From contig CM045731.1 of the NCBI GenBank assembly GCA_024760905.1, positions 53,562,001 to 53,626,000 on the forward strand: a stretch of DNA of 64,000 nt, in the 5' to 3' direction. Both the position numbers and the translations under genes were made by a program. A model generated the notes under the pieces. That model made no database searches, was not told where the DNA came from, and saw only the letters and a program-made list of their open reading frames with translations. How positions within the stretch are numbered: position 1 is the stretch's first letter; every line of letters begins with the position of its first letter. Source of the DNA: Plotosus lineatus (taxonomy: Eukaryota > Chordata > Actinopteri > Siluriformes > Plotosidae). Shown here piece after piece: positions 63,885 to 64,000 of this stretch.

Positions 63885-64000
63885 TGGGCAGTGGTGGCCT
63901 AGTGGTATAGGGTGCTAGAGTGCTGATCCTAGGGTTGGGGGTTCAAGTCCCACTCTCCACAAGGTTGTCACTGTCCCCCCCCCCCCCCCCCCCCCCCAGA
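63885..64000 (+). mobile_element. tRNA-derived SINE head, cut by window end
   Basis: GGGCAGTGGTGGCCTAGTGG and GGTTCAAGTCCCACTC are followed by a C-run of about 21 bases at 63977-63997, the expanded C-tract of the SINE. Confidence 0.8.

Overview
The window is vertebrate nuclear DNA, most likely from a ray-finned (teleost) fish. It is AT-rich, has spliced genes with GT-AG introns, many CA/TA/GA microsatellites, and a dense load of fish-type repeats: tRNA-derived SINEs, an RTE-clade LINE, Tc1/mariner, Tigger/pogo-like, hAT and Kolobok-like DNA transposons, and a solo LTR. I see no bacterial or organelle features.

Four protein-coding genes can be read exon by exon. (1) Three 5' exons of a minus-strand gene (26140 down to 1854, continuing past the window start) are best explained as sh3d19; their splice phases join into one reading frame. 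(2) fhip1a, plus strand, 36354-44730, is complete: 11 coding exons join in frame to 966 codons plus stop. (3) tmem184c, minus strand, 53062-46524, is complete: 10 coding exons join to 441 codons plus stop. (4) The last four coding exons of ednra (endothelin receptor type A), minus strand, 61623-58586, cover TM5 to the C-terminal tail; the 5' half lies beyond the right edge. From memory of human chromosome 4q31, SH3D19 lies near FHIP1A and TMEM184C lies near EDNRA, which agrees with these assignments.

Most other sequence is mobile DNA. 0.5-17 kb holds Tigger-like TA-flanked MITEs with SINEs nested inside them, in the sh3d19 introns. 17.3-24.8 kb is a nest: a degenerate RTE LINE (minus), then a Tc1-like transposon whose right end is split by a nearly full-length RTE LINE (plus). 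26-36 kb, between the sh3d19 start and fhip1a, holds a CpG-richer promoter region, a Tc1-like element inside a longer inverted repeat, a hAT MITE, a Kolobok-like element with an intact P2X7-tail-like ORF, a Tigger-like element containing a fragment of the mib1 RING exon, and a solo LTR. 43.7-44.3 kb is a 15-bp-unit minisatellite in the last fhip1a intron. 48.1-48.9 kb is a hAT/Charlie-like element in a tmem184c intron. 53.4-64 kb holds further SINEs and LINE fragments around ednra.

The strongest candidate for something undescribed is a modular SINE system. One tRNA-like head plus a shared central core of about 110 bp is joined to two unrelated 3' tails: one matches the resident RTE LINE, the other matches the resident tRNA/L2-like SINE. 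Copies of both types have target-site duplications. The RTE-tailed form also carries a segment resembling the RTE 5' region, so its body looks like an internally deleted LINE; such a deletion derivative is present at 54028-54585.
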